Shown here piece after piece: positions 23,514 through 35,400 of a stretch of DNA of 64,000 bases (the first letter of the stretch is position 1; every line of letters starts with the position of its first letter). The notes under the pieces were generated by a model, which was given only the letters and a program-made list of their open reading frames with translations, had not been told where the DNA came from and searched no databases. The position numbers were made by a program, and so were the translations under genes. This DNA is from Cunninghamella blakesleeana (Eukaryota; Mucoromycota; Mucoromycetes; Mucorales; Cunninghamellaceae). The DNA lies in contig JAFCIZ010000007.1 in the NCBI GenBank assembly GCA_017871115.1, positions 2,232,001-2,296,000 of the forward strand, given 5' to 3'.

Positions 23514-24337
23514 CTACAATAATTTATTTCCTTGTTTATCTACAACACTTTTGAAATACTTTAAGGGTAATATTCCATTGATACCTTCTGTCAAAATAAC
23601 ACCATTTTTTGATTTATAGAAAGTAATATCATCTAAAAATAAGAAGAATAAATAAATATATAAGCAAATATTTATCTAAATATAATCCAAAACCAAATTT
23701 ACCTTTTAAAGCCATATCCATATCAACGTAAATGTACACTTGACTTGAAGTGCGTATTCCACTTTTCACTGATGCATCGTCAGGTAAGCCGGCAGCCAAA
23801 TGAATATGGTTTCGATTCATCTTTGATAACCCTTTCGATTGTTTTATTAAAGACCAATTGGTCATAGTGGTGCCGTGAATTGCTACAGGTAAAGCACTGG
23901 TTAATGTTTCCAACTCTATTTGATTAATAGTTTTTAAGGTATGGCCCTGATTGGCTCGAATGTATAAACAATCATCTTCATTGTCATCCTTATCATCGCT
24001 GTTGATTGGTTCAGGGATTCGTTGTAAATGAAATCGTTGTTTGTCATTATGTTCTACTATGTATTTTAATTGTTCAAGTGTTATGTCTTTTAATTTTGGT
24101 CTTGCCAACTAAATAATTATTAAATAAAGAATTAAAAATATAGATCTGATTAATAAAAAAAGATCCATATGCATATTCACAGTTTCTCTTTTTATATATT
24201 TAATTGAATCATATACATACAAGTTCAGATACTTTAATAAATCCATCAGGTCTGATATTTAGTTTTTCTTTTTGTGCACCATGGCGAAGTATATAAGATA
24301 AAATTTTTGATTTACGAATTTCCTCTTTAGGATCCAT
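23514..24337 (-). CDS. TPT1: tRNA 2'-phosphotransferase
   Basis: Removes the splice-junction 2'-phosphate from spliced tRNA, transferring it to NAD+ to give ADP-ribose 1'',2''-cyclic phosphate: the last step of tRNA splicing. Three exons, 24337-24221, 24108-23703 and 23632-23514; 213 aa (yeast 230). N-terminal lobe: KSKILSYILRHGAQKEKLNI (conserved LRHG) and IRPDGFIKVSELL. C-terminal ART-like lobe: CLYIRANQGHTLK (RANQGH), PVAIHGTTMTNWSLI, GLSKMNRNHIHLAAGLP and SGIRTSSQVYIYVDM. The Arg-His pair and the RANQGH and GIR arginines match the known R-H-R-R catalytic set. It ends ILPLKYFKSVVDKQGNKLL. The ATG abuts a T11A8 tract (24337-24355), a very A/T-rich leader. CTCCGC lies about 100 bases upstream. 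Confidence 0.95.
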
Positions 24338-25165
24338 TTTTTTTTTTAAAAAAAAGAGGGAAGAAAAAGAAAAAATAGCGTGGTGAAATTTTTTAATTTT
24401 TTAAGCAAAAATGAACTACCATTTGGTTGCTACTCCGCGTTTCCCCAGAGATTTTTTAATGCTTTTTTATATTTATTAATTAGATTTATTATAAAATATA
24501 TTATAATAATTAATGTGATTATTAATGTTAATTTTTATTATGTTATTTTACTTCAATATATTTTATTATCACTTATGTAGGCTGAAAACACCTGCTTTTA
24601 GTGAATAGTTGAGTCATTGCCTTATTCCAATTTCAAGTTCATTAGTAAATTTTCTTCGATGGTAAGAGAATACTTAGATTGGATAGATTTTTTAAAACAA
24701 ACTCTAGAAAATCCAAGATCGTTCTATGAAAATTGTACTATGCATAGAGAGCGATAATGATATAAAGGTGTAAGAATTTCACTTTAATTGGTCTAAAATT
24801 AAGGGAGATGAATGTTTAATTTGAAGATGATACTTTTAATAGCAATTCGAACACAAAAGATCATTTTATATAAACTATTTCATTTATAGAGTATGATAAT
24901 TTTAACAATATATTGAAATTTCAAACTGAAAAGCCAATTATCTATGGAAATAGTATTGTGGGATTTCTTTTTTAGGATCAAACACTTTATGCAAATATAT
25001 AAATAATAAATCCTATTTTATTAACAGCGTAGTGCCAGTAAATAACAAATTTATAAAAATACTATGATTGAGAGTGATGGTAACGAGTGGAGTAATATTA
25101 ATAAATACAGTTATTTTTTTTTTAAAAAAATAATTCATGAAGGCAATTAAACACTTTTGAATTCG
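24338..25165. other. TPT1 upstream region and decayed sequence
   Basis: The first ~110 bases are the probable TPT1 promoter (T11A8 at the ATG, CTCCGC at 24433-24438). Beyond that is an AT-rich block and a decayed plus-strand relic at 24665-25003, listed separately. A T10A7 tract lies at 25114-25130. Confidence 0.45.
24665..25003 (+). pseudogene. Decayed coding relic, copy 1
   Basis: Protein-like plus-strand text with stops and frameshifts: REYLDWIDFLKQTLENPRSF, ENCTMHRER, KNFTLIGLKLREMNV, FEDDTFNSNSNTKDHFI and YDNFNNILKFQTEKPIIYGN. The last block resembles one at 26172-26240 (VDNIIDLLKFQTN), and the DNA around LKFQT matches at 13 of 15 bases. The two relics therefore appear to be diverged copies of one element. 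Family unknown. Confidence 0.35.
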
Positions 25166-25935
25166 TTAGTAGAAAAAATAGATAAACATATATAATAAAG
25201 AATGATAATAATAAGAATGATGGTGATAATAGTAACTAATTTTAGCGGTATTTGGGAGCACAAGGACGTTTTCTAATAGATTTTGTTGATAAAATACGTG
25301 ATATAACTGGAGTTGTAGAGGTAGCTCTGATACGTTATTAAATAAGTAAAGTTGATTGCTTGGTAATGTTTTACAATGATTTTTAAATGCATCCAATACT
25401 ACTATTATCTTGTTCTTTTTTTTTAAGTATTTAAACAAATCATCAATTGATGAAGATATTGAAATCTTAGTTAATTCGAGCATTATGTATATTCCATTAG
25501 TGATCAAAGAAGCTAAATAAACGGTAACAGAGCGTTCTATTTTCGTCTGTCCTAAAAAAAATAATAATGGTAAAAAAAATTAATTTCATATAAACACTTT
25601 GCAATAATCATATATATATATGTTTACCATTGTAAGAAAATACCATTATCGGGTTCGTCAAATAATCCTGTCAACATAAGGTACACATAACGAGTGCATA
25701 GTTCTGATCCTTTTTTATCTTTTAAAATTATAGAATTGGGGAGCTTTTTGAGGCTACAAACAAATAAACAGTATTATATAAAAGAGTAAGTTATTAAACA
25801 CAATATGTTGTTAGCATTAATGAAGATAAATATATACACTAGTTACAGTTCAGCTACAAATCCAAAGAATTTAATGTGATTAATAGGAATTATACTATTC
25901 AGCAAAGTCAGTAATAATACATAATAAAATAAAAT
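25166..25935 (-). pseudogene. Internally deleted copy of a multicopy Mucoromycota-type hypothetical gene
   Basis: Three segments join in frame: 25935-25847, 25753-25644 and 25551-25166. They give IPINHIKFFGFVAELLKKLP, KGSELCTRYVYLMLTGLFDE, then KIERSVTVYLASLITNGIYI, MLELTKISISSSIDDLFKYL and KIIVVLDAFKNHC. This pattern (a CTRYV...LFDEPD block, and a later block with a V.Y...GIY.M.EL.KI core followed by a VLD.F segment) matches my recollection of a long hypothetical protein repeated many times in Mucoromycota genomes. In those proteins a large central part lies between the blocks; here they are joined directly. I see no start codon or upstream exon. Probably a truncated, internally deleted copy; function unknown. 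Confidence 0.45.
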
Positions 25936-27013
25936 CTAAATAAAAAAATATTGGAAACACTAAAAGAATATTTTTTTAATTTATTTTAAACTGTTTTTTT
26001 AAAAAAGATAATTTTCGGTAGAAAAAATTAAAGTATTTTTAAATTAAAAAGGCATCAAGAAGACTTTGACAGAGAATGGAATGGATGTTTATATTTATAA
26101 GAATTTCAACCAAAAAACAATAGATAGAAATGATTGATTTTAAATAAATGGGCCAATATTTAAGCTCGCCCTATGAAAGTTAGCCAACTTATAGAGGTTG
26201 ATAATATTATTGATCTATTAAAATTTCAAACCAATTAATCTAGTGTATATGCGAAGAAAAATAAATGGCTAATTAAAACATTACCTTTTTAATGAATCCA
26301 CAAATAATAATGTTATACGAGAACAAAGAAACATTGGCTGTTCTCTTTCTCTTTCCTCTGCCTTTTTTATTTATTTCACATTTTACTCATTCAAAAGAAT
26401 AGCAAGTGAAAAGAAAAAAAATTTTTTTGAAAAAAAAAAAAAAAAAAAAAAAAAAAAACATTTTTTTATTTTATATGCGTTTAAATTTAATTTTAAAACT
26501 AGTTTGAAGTTCGATTTTATTGATAAAGAGTGATTACAGCAACAAATATCTCTATTCCCAATATAATAAAAAATAAAAAAAAATATCATCTCATTTTATG
26601 CTTCCTGTAACATTTATATTATTTATTAGAGAAAAGATGTGTATGCATGTGTGAATAGATAAAGTTTCCTCCTCCGAAAAAAATGAATCTTCCATGATTT
26701 GAATACTACTGCATTTCTTTATCATATATATAGTATTATTATTATAAATAAATATTTACATAATTATTTTTAATTGTAAGTATATATAATTTATTATATT
26801 ATATGAAGAATAAAGGAAATGGATGATAGAAACAATATAGTATAAGAATAATAATAAAAAGGAATTGAATGCAAACATAAACTAATAAGAATGGGATAAT
26901 GAAATAATAATTATATATAGATATATATATTTATATATAGTAAGATTTTTTTTTTATATATATATAGTTTTAAAAATACAGGGTTTTTTTTTAATATATA
27001 TATACATATATAT
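25936..27013. other. Intergenic region with second decayed relic
   Basis: Contains the relic at 26051-26283, a 30-base poly-A run at 26429-26458 and AT-rich DNA leading to the RNR1 3' end. No intact gene seen. Confidence 0.5.
26051..26283 (+). pseudogene. Decayed coding relic, copy 2
   Basis: Plus-strand protein-like text with stops: GIKKTLTENGMDVYIYKNFN, QKTIDRND, and in another frame MKVSQLIEVDNIIDLLKFQT. The last part resembles the block near 24890-24930. Both relics flank the deleted gene at 25166-25935. Short and strongly decayed, so confidence is low. Confidence 0.33.
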
Positions 27014-27535
27014 TTATCCACTGCACATAAGACAAGCATCTTGGTTATCTATAGAACATTGCATAGCAGCCAAGTTTTTATCTTCATTATCACTTTCAGT
27101 AGGTGACATAGAAGATTTGAGAGCCAATTGATCAACAGTAAACTTAATTGCATCCACAGCAGGTCTTGATCTTAAATAGTACATACCAGTTTTCAAACCT
27201 TTCTTCCAAGCATAAAAGTGCATAGATGTTAATTTGCCATATGTAGGTTCACCAGTAAACAAATTCATAGATTGAGATTGATCAATGAATGCACCACGAT
27301 CAGCAGCCATATCAATAATTACTCTTTGTGAAATTTCCCAAACGGTTTTGTATAAGGCTTTCAAATCGTCTGGGATAGTAGGCACATTTTGAACACTACC
27401 ACTGTGAGCAATAATCATATTTTTAGTTTGTTCATTCCAGAGATCACGTTCAATTAAATCTTTAAGTAAATGATGATTCTAAGAGATATAATATAATCGC
27501 AAAAGTAATATATATAAAATAAAGTTAGTTAATCA

Positions 27536-27570
<35 letters not shown>

Positions 27571-29134
27571 CTATATATAAATTTACCACAACTTGGAATT
27601 CACCACTAAGGACACGACGTGTATAAATATTACTAGTATAAGGTTCAAAGCATTCATTATTACCAAGAATTTGACTAGTGCTAGCGGTAGGCATAGGAGC
27701 AACTAATAGAGAATTTCTTACACCATGTTTTGCAATTTTAGCACGTAAACCAGCCCAATCCCAACGATCGGATCCTTCTACGTTCCACATATCATGTTGT
27801 AAAATACCTTTACTAATAGGAGATCCTTCATAAGTTTCATAATGACCATATTTTTCAGCTAATTCACAAGAAGCTTCTAAAGCAGAAAAGTAGATGGTTT
27901 CGAAAATATCTTTATTCAATTGGCGAGCTTCGGGTGAATCGAAAGGTAAACGAAGCATTAAGAAAGCATCAGCCAAACCTTGAACACCAAGACCAATAGG
28001 ACGATGTCTTAAATTGCTTGTACGAGCTTCTTTGACTGGATAATAATTAACATCAATTACTTTGTTCAAATTAGTAGCGACTACCTTAACAACTTCGTGT
28101 AATTTTTCAAAATCAAAAGTCTTTGTTTCAGTATTGACATATTTTGGTAATGCTAAAGAAGCTAAATTACAAACAGCAACTTCGTCAGGGGCAGAATATT
28201 CAATGATTTCTAAATGATCACAAATAAAAATAAAAATAAGATTATATATTCATTAATAATTTTTCAATATTTATATATTTTTGTCTATATTTACAGGTTT
28301 TTAATTATTTATTTATTTATTAGCTTACCAGTACATAAGTTTGAGCAAGTAATGGTACCTAAGTTTTGTTGATTTGATTTTTTATTACAAGCGTCTTTTT
28401 TTATTATATTTTTAAAAAATAAAGAAAAAAGTTTTTAATAAATAAGTCCATATTGTGATATATTTATATATTCATTTATCTTTAATATATTTATATGCAT
28501 ATATCTTTGGTTTACCTTTATAAAGCATATAGGGCATTCCAGTTTCGATTTGAGAATCCAAGATAGCAAACCAAAGCTTTTGAGCATCAACAGTTCGTCT
28601 AGCACGGCCTTCACGTTCATATTTTGTGTACAATTGCTCAAATTCATCACCATAGACTTGATCTAAACCAAGAGCTTCATTAGGACAGAAAAGAGACCAT
28701 TGACCATTTTCTTCAACACGTTTCATGAAAAGATCACAGACCCAAAGACCTAAAAAGAGATCTCTTGCACGTAATTCTTCCGAACCAGAGTTTTTACGTA
28801 AATCCAAGAATTCAAAAACATCAACATGCCAGGGTTCTAAATACATAGCAAAACTACCATTGCGTTTTCCACCACCTTGAGTAACAAATCGAGCTGTATC
28901 GTTATAAACACGAAGCATAGGAACAATACCATTAGAAGTACCATTAGTACCAGCAATATAGGAGCCTGATCCACGGATTTTTTGGAAACCAACACCAACA
29001 CCACCGGCAGATTTAGAAATTTGAGCACAAGTCATTAAAGTGTCATAAATACCTTCAATACTATTTGTTTATAAAAAAAAGAAAAGAAAAAGGAAGTTAG
29101 ATTAAAAAATTATTACACACATATACACATACAT

Positions 29135-29165
<31 letters not shown>

Positions 29166-30211
29166 CTTTTTTAAAAAAAATAAAATAAATCATAAAATAT
29201 ATGTAGGTGTACTTACCTATCATCTTTCATATTTACCAAGTAGCAGCTAGATAATTGAGGACGGGGAGTACCGGCATTAAAAAGAGTAGGAGTAGCATGA
29301 GTAAAGTATTTAAGAGACATAAGATTATAAGTTTTAAGAGCAGCTTCAACATCTTGACCATGAATACCTAAAGCAACTCTCATAATCATATGTTGAGGGC
29401 GTTCCACAGTACGGTTGTCAATTTTTAAAAGATAACTACGTTCCAAGGTTTTGAAGCCAAAGAAATTAAATTCATAATCACGAGTATAATCAATAGCATT
29501 ATTAATTTTATCTTTATGCTCAACAACAATATCATATAATTCCTTGGAAACAAGGGGATTGTGTACTTTGAGTTTGGGGTGCTCATGGTGGTACAATATT
29601 TCAACCACATCACTAAAGTTTTGATTTGTTTCTTTATGAAGATTGGAAACAGCGATACGAGCAGCTAAAATAGCATAATCGGGGTGTGTAGTTGTCATGT
29701 AAGCAGCGGTTTCAGCAGCTAAGTTATCCAATTCTACAGTGGTAATACCTTGATACATACCAGTTACTACCTATTTTATATAGTATATATAGGTAAAAAT
29801 AAAAAAAATAATAAAATTTGCTTAGATTTGCATAGACAATAATCGCTTTATATACATACATACATATTTGTATATATTTTTAAAAAAATTATAATAGATC
29901 TTACCTTTTGGGCAATTTGAGGGGGCACAATATATTGCTCATTTAAACCATCACAGAGTTTACTGATTCTTGAAGTGATTTTATCAAATAGTACTTTTTC
30001 CTTACGGCCGTCTATTAAAATATAAAGGGAAAAATAAAAACAGTTAGCATAAATTCAAATAAACTAAGTAGAAAGAAATATATAAAATATAAACAGCCGC
30101 GACACGAATAGCCCATATATATATATATATATATATATTATATTGGTGTTCTTTTTTTTTTTTTTGTATTATGTAAGTATTTCTTTCTTTACCTCTTTTA
30201 TAAACAAACAT
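27014..30211 (-). CDS. RNR1: Ribonucleoside-diphosphate reductase large subunit
   Basis: Class I RNR large subunit, which reduces NDPs to dNDPs in the cytosol with the R2 subunit. Seven exons: 30211-30193, 30011-29905, 29770-29217, 29060-28516, 28394-28329, 28209-27587 and 27478-27014, in frame; 792 aa. It starts [20 protein letters not shown] (ATP-cone), then [20 protein letters not shown] (reactive Cys), [60 protein letters not shown] (the active-site Cys in NLCTEI), [36 protein letters not shown] and a C-terminus ending [14 protein letters not shown] with the redox CxxC. The start is fixed by the MxVYKRDGR motif split over exons 1 and 2. Exon 5 follows an unusual purine-rich acceptor (AATAAAAAAAG). 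Two tandem ACGCGA elements lie 160-170 bases upstream. Confidence 0.97.
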
Positions 30212-30697
30212 TGAATTAAAAACTAAAAAGGGCTATATAAAATAAATAGGTGATGGTATAAAGAAAATAAGTTGCTTTGAAATATTTTTATAATAGCTCT
30301 TTTTTTTAAAAAAAAATTGAGGAAAGAAAAAAAAGAAAATTGAAAAAATTAATTTTTTTTTTAAATAACATCGCGTCGCGTTAAAATCTGAGTTTCTTAA
30401 AAATAAGCCTTTTTTTTACATATGATATCAAGATTAAACAGCGTTTCTCTCTATATTGATATGCAATGATGAAAATATTATACGTGTACTGATATATTTA
30501 AATAAATTAATATATTTTAATATAAGTAAACAAGTTGTTTAATCATCTACTTTTTAATATGAAAAAAAAAAAAATCGAAATAATAAAAATAGAGCTTAAA
30601 AATATAATTAAAAGTGAAGTATATTTATTATAAGTGTAGTCTCTCTATATTTGAAAAATCTCTAAATATGTAAATCATTGGTAAACTCTAAATGTCA
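30212..30697. promoter_or_regulatory. RNR1 promoter region
   Basis: 486 bases between the RNR1 ATG and the rhomboid stop. It is AT-rich except for the CGCG element at 30371-30381. A T8A9 palindrome lies at 30300-30316, between the element and the ATG. Confidence 0.55.
30371..30381 (-). promoter_or_regulatory. Tandem MBF/MCB-like element (two overlapping ACGCGA) upstream of RNR1
   Basis: The minus strand reads AACGCGACGCGATG, two ACGCGA cores sharing one base, 160-170 bases upstream of the RNR1 start. CGCG is very rare in this AT-rich DNA. ACGCGT/ACGCGA-type boxes bound by MBF drive G1/S expression of ribonucleotide reductase genes in budding and fission yeast. Binding in this fungus is inferred. 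Confidence 0.55.
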
Positions 30698-32174
30698 CTA
30701 CTGTTTAGATCTAAATTCATGTATATTAGCAACAAGTGGCTTCCAAATATGTTGCTGACCATAAGCTAAATACCCAATTCCTACGGTAGCACCAGCAAGA
30801 TGAGCCTGTCATAGATATAAAATGAAATCAATGATTAGTAATTAAAAAGAGGATTAATATTTAACCTATAAAAAATGATTTGTTTGTTTTTATAGATATG
30901 GAATAAAAATAACTTACATAATGATCAAACATTTTCCATTTTAATAAGATACCAGCTAAATCAAATCCCATCATTGCAGGTAGAGCATATCTAGAAATAA
31001 TTTTAAAAGTAAAAGAAAAAGAAAAGAAAATTGTTAGTATGATAAATTTTTATTTCTTTTTTTTTTCCTTTCCTTTTCTTTCACTTTTTATCAAAAAAAA
31101 AAAAAAAAAAAATACTTACCCTAATTTAATAGGAAGAAAAGGTAAAAATACTAAACTAACACTTGCTTGGGGTTCTAAGTACGCCGTGCCCGATAATAAA
31201 CCATATATAGCACCACTAGCACCTAAACTTGGTAATAAAGGACGAGTTCTTCGTAAAGCCAAACTAAAAACATGACTCGCCATATTAGCACTGATACCAG
31301 TTGTTAAATATAAAGCTAAAAATTGTTCACGACCTAAATAATCATGTATTAAACCACCAAAGGACCAAAGACCAACCATATTACAAGCTAAGTGAAGTCC
31401 TTCTTTATGAGAAAAGCAACTAGTAAGTAAAGTAATAGAACGATCTGATCCAGGATAATGCATAAACCATCGTGTCATAAAGTTTGTCCAACGAGGTACT
31501 TGCCAAGCACCAAATACTAAAAGATTAATGGCAATTAATCCAGCTAGAGTACGTTCAGTATCAGTCATGGAAGCATATTTAGTACCAACCATAATTCCTA
31601 ATCTTTTGATTCCTTCGGGTAATCCATAGGCTTGCTGCCATTTTTGTAATTTTGCATATGTATTTTCCATAAATATTCTTCTTTTTTCAATCATCAATTC
31701 TTTTCTTTCTTGCCATATTTCATTGATACTTGGCAATGGAACTACAATGTCTTCTTCTTCTATTCCAAGTGGCTGAGGTTGTCTATTTCGAAAACGAGCT
31801 GGCCACCATGCACCATCCATTTGTTGTTGTGTTTGTCTAACTCTATTCATCCATCGTCGCCACACTGTTTCTTGATTACGGTCATATAAATATCCTGCTA
31901 TTCCAAAAGTTGTCAAGCATGCTAAGGTACCAAAAAATAAAGGTTTTTTATAAGAAATAGTGATGTATAATTCTTTAGGAGTATTTCTGGTGATTAAAAT
32001 CGAGGTTGGATCAGATTGAATATCTAGTTGTTTATTTTTTATTATTTTATTGATTTGTGTATTGTTTGAAGGTGCGTTATGCCCAAAACGTGGTTTGCAT
32101 AACTTGGATGAAGAAAATAAAGATCTTTTAAAAACTTGGCGATAATGACAATTACAATAGGAATATAATGACAT
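30698..32174 (-). CDS. PCP1: Mitochondrial rhomboid protease (Pcp1/PARL type)
   Basis: Intramembrane serine protease of the inner mitochondrial membrane. In yeast it cleaves Mgm1 and Ccp1. Three exons, 32174-31120, 30990-30918 and 30805-30698; 411 aa. The N-terminus MSLYSYCNCHYRQVFKRSLF is basic, fitting a targeting sequence. TM near residues 77-95 (LFFGTLACLTTFGIAGYLYD). Rhomboid core: FSHKEGLHLACNMVGLWSFG, LGASGAIYGLLSG with catalytic Ser at about 320, and DHYAHLAGATVGIGYL with catalytic His at about 378. One TM before the six-TM core is the PARL layout. It shares a divergent promoter with UTP10. The PARL assignment rests on the N-terminus and the extra TM. Confidence 0.92.
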
Positions 32175-32413
32175 ATTAAAATATTAAAAACATTTATATG
32201 TATATTTACGTAAGTACTAAAGTGTATATATGTATATATGTATATATATATTATAAACTTATATGTCAAGGTATATTTTTTAATTATAAAACAAAGGGAA
32301 AGAAAAGACCAGAAAAAGAAAAGAAAAATAATTTATCCTTAAAATGAGTGCAAATGGCGCTGTTTTAAATTTTCCTGGCTTAGAATTTTTTTGCTTAAAT
32401 TCTAATTTTTTTT

Positions 32414-32452
<39 letters not shown>

Positions 32453-32492
32453 CACTTGATTTTGACATTTTTATTGTTATTATATATTAACA
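32175..32492. promoter_or_regulatory. Divergent promoter region, PCP1 / UTP10
   Basis: 318 bases between start codons, dominated by a T-run of about 35 bases (32415-32448, with short C interruptions before it). Long dA:dT tracts exclude nucleosomes, which fits a bidirectional promoter. No specific motif was found. Confidence 0.55.
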
Positions 32493-35400
32493 ATGTCATT
32501 ATCTTTGAAACAACAGCTTAAAAAGCTTGGGACAGCTGATCTTAAGCATAAAAGCGAAAATTCACGTAAATATAAACCTTCTTTTCTTTTTACTGCAAAA
32601 GAAGCAGCTGATCAAGATCTAGAAACAATTTACTCTATTTCTCATAATGGTATAATGGAACTTATAACTTTGGATCAAGCTTTCTCTACTTATGAATCAG
32701 CCTTATTTTCTGAAAAAATGAAATCTATTAATCGTGTATCATTGGTATGTATGAACTTGAATATAAAGAAAAAGAAGAAGAGAGCAAAACACAAAAAAAA
32801 AAAAATTGAATAAAGAAATAGTTATTTGAACCTTTTATATTAACTTTTTATTATTATTATTACTATTATCGTGAATTTAATTAATAGACAAAGGAAGAAA
32901 ATGAGAAATTGGATAATGATATTAATTCTTTTTTAAATTTGTTATCACCTTACTTTTTATTAAATCCTTCTGGAAAAGCTTTGGAATGGCTTATTCGTCG
33001 TTTTGACATTCAAAAGTTCAATATTGATAGTATTTTGACTTGTATTCTCCCATACCACGAAACAAAAGCTTTTGTTAAAATGGTTTCCTTATTAGATATT
33101 GCGTAAGAATTAATAAGAGTGATAATAATGTGGATATATATAAATATATATAAATATAGAATGGTTCACTTATCTAATCTTTTTTTTAAAATATAGTGAA
33201 AACTCTCCTTGGGTGTTTTTAAAGCCAATTAGGGGTACTGGTATTCCTTTAGAGCGTGATATACTTGTTGCTAGAATTTCAAAAAGTCGATATATATTGG
33301 ATTTTATTTGTAAAACAGTCGTTTATAGAAAGGTCGCTTATTCAGCTTTATACACCTTTTATGCTGCTACTTTAACTTCATATATCAAGTTCAATCAAAG
33401 AATATCTGATGCCATGGCTATTGCTCTCACTCCATATTTAATTGATGGTCTTGCTGCTAAAAAATTACCTGAATTACAAATCGCTACATATATGATCATA
33501 TCCCAATTGTCGTCCAAAACTTTATTTAATAAGGAAGCGTTGGAAACTATTACTTCAACTATGATAAAAAAAGGCAATCAGGATTTATACAGACATTCAC
33601 TATTAACTCTTATTCATTTGGCTCAAACTCAAGCTAATTTTTCAATTCCTGATGACGCTTCTAAACATTTAATTGATCATGAAACTTTTGGATACATTAT
33701 CAACGATATTAATGCTACTTATAATACCGAAAAGTTCATGACTTTTATTATCCCTCATCTTATTGCCTCTGATAAATTCTCTTTGGTAAAAGTTTTATTA
33801 TTAAATAATCATTTCTCCCATGATAATATCAAGTTGATCTGCGATAAAACCATTGACACTTATTTGGAATTAGCTTTGAATAAAACTTCAGAAACTAAAA
33901 AGGCAACTCAATATCTTGAGCAAATTCAACCTCTTTTAGTAACACTCTCTCAACGTTTTATGGAAGAATTGGATATTGTTATTGAAGCAAAATTAAAAGC
34001 TGCTGAATCAAATAAGTCTCTTTCGAGTGCTTTATATGAATTATCATCTACCGCTTTTAGAGGTACTCGCCATCAACTTGTCCAAGAAGCTGGTACTACT
34101 TTGTATTTGTGTTTAAATAATCCTTCTTCTAGTATTCGACTTTTGGGATTGAAAAAACTTCATGAGGTATTAAATCTTGACGATTTAGCATTTTCTCAGG
34201 TAATTAAATACTAACGTATACACGGTTATTATTATTATTAGATAATAATTACCATAAATAAAATATGATGATACTAAAAAGGATTAAAGCTAATGCGCAG
34301 ATTTTATGATTAATATATATACGTGTTATGATTATAGGAACCAGAGGTGATCACATCAACTCTAACTGATTGCTTAGATGAATATGGAGACTTATTACGC
34401 TATGTTCTTCAATCCATGCCTGATATTCTTTTAAAATTTATCTCTGCTGATATTATTTTCAGTCATTTGCATAAACTTTTACAGCAACTTGGTGGTTATA
34501 GTAATAAGCAAACTATTATTATTGTCAACTTTTTATTAACCAAGTTTTTGTCTCATCATCCATCTCAAGAAACCAACGTTACTCAGGTTTTAGTTACATA
34601 TATACTAACTCTCTCCAACAAAGAAAATGCCTCAGATGCTTCAAAAATGATTAAACATGTCAAATTAAACTCCAACACAAAATTAAACACTACTCTTGAT
34701 CATTTTAAAAAATCTTTAAAATCGGCCAATCCTGCTTATGAATTTGTTAAATTAGAAGCTAAAAAACTTAGTGATATCAGCTTTTGGACTGATATTATGG
34801 TAAAAAGTAAAAATTGTGCTGAAAGAACCGTTGGTCTTTTTGTTCTTGGTCATGCTGTATCAATTTCAAAGGGACAACAACAATATGAACTTGCTCTAGC
34901 TTTATTCAAGGCATTATCTACTGTTTATCCTGCTGGAAGTCAAGTTTTATATACAACAGCACTTCCTGATGAATATAGTTACTCTAAAGAAGAACCTTTA
35001 CCATTAAACGTATTCCAAAAATATCAAGTTGTTCATAATATTAACACGGAATTGGATGTTAATTTAATCCAATTTACACTTTTAAGCATAATCAAGTGCC
35101 TTAACAACGAAGGGACAAAATCTAAACAGCTTTCAGAACTTTTGGATGAATTGTTCAAGTACTTTGTTAGTGGGCCAATTTTAGGTTGCTTTGAAAATAT
35201 GTTAACTTTAACTATTTCCACCTATTTAAAAGAAAATTTATTGTCATTTTTGGTTAATCATTGGACTAATACAGGTAAGTTATATTATATTTAATAAAAT
35301 AAATAGTAAATGAAATAATAATAAAAGATAAATTAAAATAAGCCCTAATTTTTTTTTATTTTTTTTTATATATTTTAGAATGTAGTTTTATTGTGCGTTC

